A DNA stretch of 6,771 nucleotides. Origin: Pseudomonadota bacterium. Lineage in GTDB: Bacteria > Pseudomonadota > Gammaproteobacteria > Xanthomonadales > Xanthomonadaceae. The notes under the pieces were generated by a model. The model was not told where the DNA came from. It saw only the letters and a list, made by a program, of their open reading frames with translations, and ran no database searches. Of the stretch, positions 6,299 to 6,771 are shown one piece after another. The stretch lies in assembly GCA_023423605.1 (NCBI GenBank), contig JAFAFF010000139.1:1-6771 (forward strand), given 5' to 3'. The number at the start of each line of letters is the position of its first letter. The first letter of the stretch is position 1. The translations under genes were made by a program, and so were the position numbers.

Positions 6299-6771
6299 GC
6301 AGCAGCCCTCCGCGCCAGCAGCACGGCAAGCACGCGCTGGTTTTCCCCGGCGCTGCCGATGCTGATGCGCAGCGCATCATCCAGCTGCGGCGCCGCACGC
6401 TGGTCGCGCACCACCACGCCGGCGGCCAGCAATGCATCGAAAGCCGCCTGTGCATCCTCGAACCGCACCAGCAGATAGTTGCCAGCGGACGGATAAACGC
6501 GGCGCACGCCGGGCACGGTGGCCAATGCCGCGGCAAGGTGCTGTCGCTGCTCCACCACCTGTGCAATGCGCGCGCGCGTGGCCTCCAGCACGGCAGGCTG
6601 CAGCGCGGCCAGGGCCAACTCCGCACAGGGCTGCGGCACCGGATACGGCGCCTGGCAGCGGCGCAGCGCGGCGATGATGGCCGGCGCGGCGACCAGGCTG
6701 CCGATGCGTGCCGCCGCCAGCGCATGCGCCTTGGACAACGTGCGCAGCACCGCCAGGTTCGGGTGCGCTTC
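6295..6771 (-). CDS. hisC: HisC: histidinol-phosphate aminotransferase, C-terminal part
   Basis: PLP-dependent fold-type I aminotransferase that turns imidazole acetol phosphate plus glutamate into histidinol phosphate. Only the last 158 residues are present, and the frame runs off the window edge. The visible part begins [19 protein letters not shown], where the lysine of TLSKA (14th visible residue) is the expected Schiff-base lysine. AAARIG follows with the family arginine. Near the end, [10 protein letters not shown] and [15 protein letters not shown] are the usual C-terminal substrate- and phosphate-binding segments. A GTG at 6750 is only an internal valine codon, since the similarity continues upstream without a break. 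The TGA stop overlaps the hisB ATG. Confidence 0.95.
   Translation of the reverse strand, partial: EAHPNLAVLRTLSKAHALAAARIGSLVAAPAIIAALRRCQAPYPVPQPCAELALAALQPAVLEATRARIAQVVEQRQHLAAALATVPGVRRVYPSAGNYLLVRFEDAQAAFDALLAAGVVVRDQRAAPQLDDALRISIGSAGENQRVLAVLLARRAAA

Noticed and set aside
4841..6478. Long open frame of 545 codons on the plus strand
   Set aside because: It is antisense to hisH, hisB and hisC, all of which are unmistakable on the other strand. No domain is recognisable in it.

Overview
The window looks like chromosomal DNA of a Stenotrophomonas (S. maltophilia group) or a close Xanthomonadaceae relative. The evidence is high GC content, a His operon with the two-domain HisB and fused HisIE in the order C-B-H-A-F-IE, and GTAG-headed palindromes matching the SMAG family of REP elements with an accompanying RAYT gene. 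The genus is an inference from sequence style and was not checked by search. Every gene I can support lies on the minus strand, so the window is read from right to left.

Right part (6771 to 2509): the distal end of a histidine biosynthesis operon. It holds hisC (5' end cut by the window edge), hisB, hisH, hisA, hisF and hisIE. Each junction overlaps: 4 nt at C/B, B/H and H/A, 7 nt at A/F, and 8 nt at F/IE with the chosen start. Together with Shine-Dalgarno-like motifs inside each upstream gene, this indicates one translationally coupled message. HisIE carries out the second and third steps from PRPP and ATP. HisA isomerises ProFAR to PRFAR. HisH and HisF form the glutamine-dependent IGP synthase. 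HisB-C dehydrates IGP, HisC transaminates, and HisB-N dephosphorylates histidinol phosphate.

Middle part (2483 to 1824): a 152-codon REP-associated tyrosine transposase (RAYT) gene lies between two ~60-nt SMAG doublets that mirror each other, making a compact 660-bp inverted-repeat-bounded unit. The RAYT keeps most family landmarks, but the second histidine of the HUH metal motif is asparagine (H-L-N), so it may no longer cleave DNA.

Left part (1823 to 79): a 527-residue secreted calcineurin-like metallophosphoesterase, followed by a third SMAG doublet that closely matches the one upstream of it (55 of 61 positions by eye). The stop codons of both the RAYT and the phosphoesterase are the TAG of the adjoining SMAG head. 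Positions 1-78 hold no gene I can support.

The conserved genes are ordinary. The most unusual part is the SMAG/RAYT layer. I do not see a wholly new multi-gene system here.
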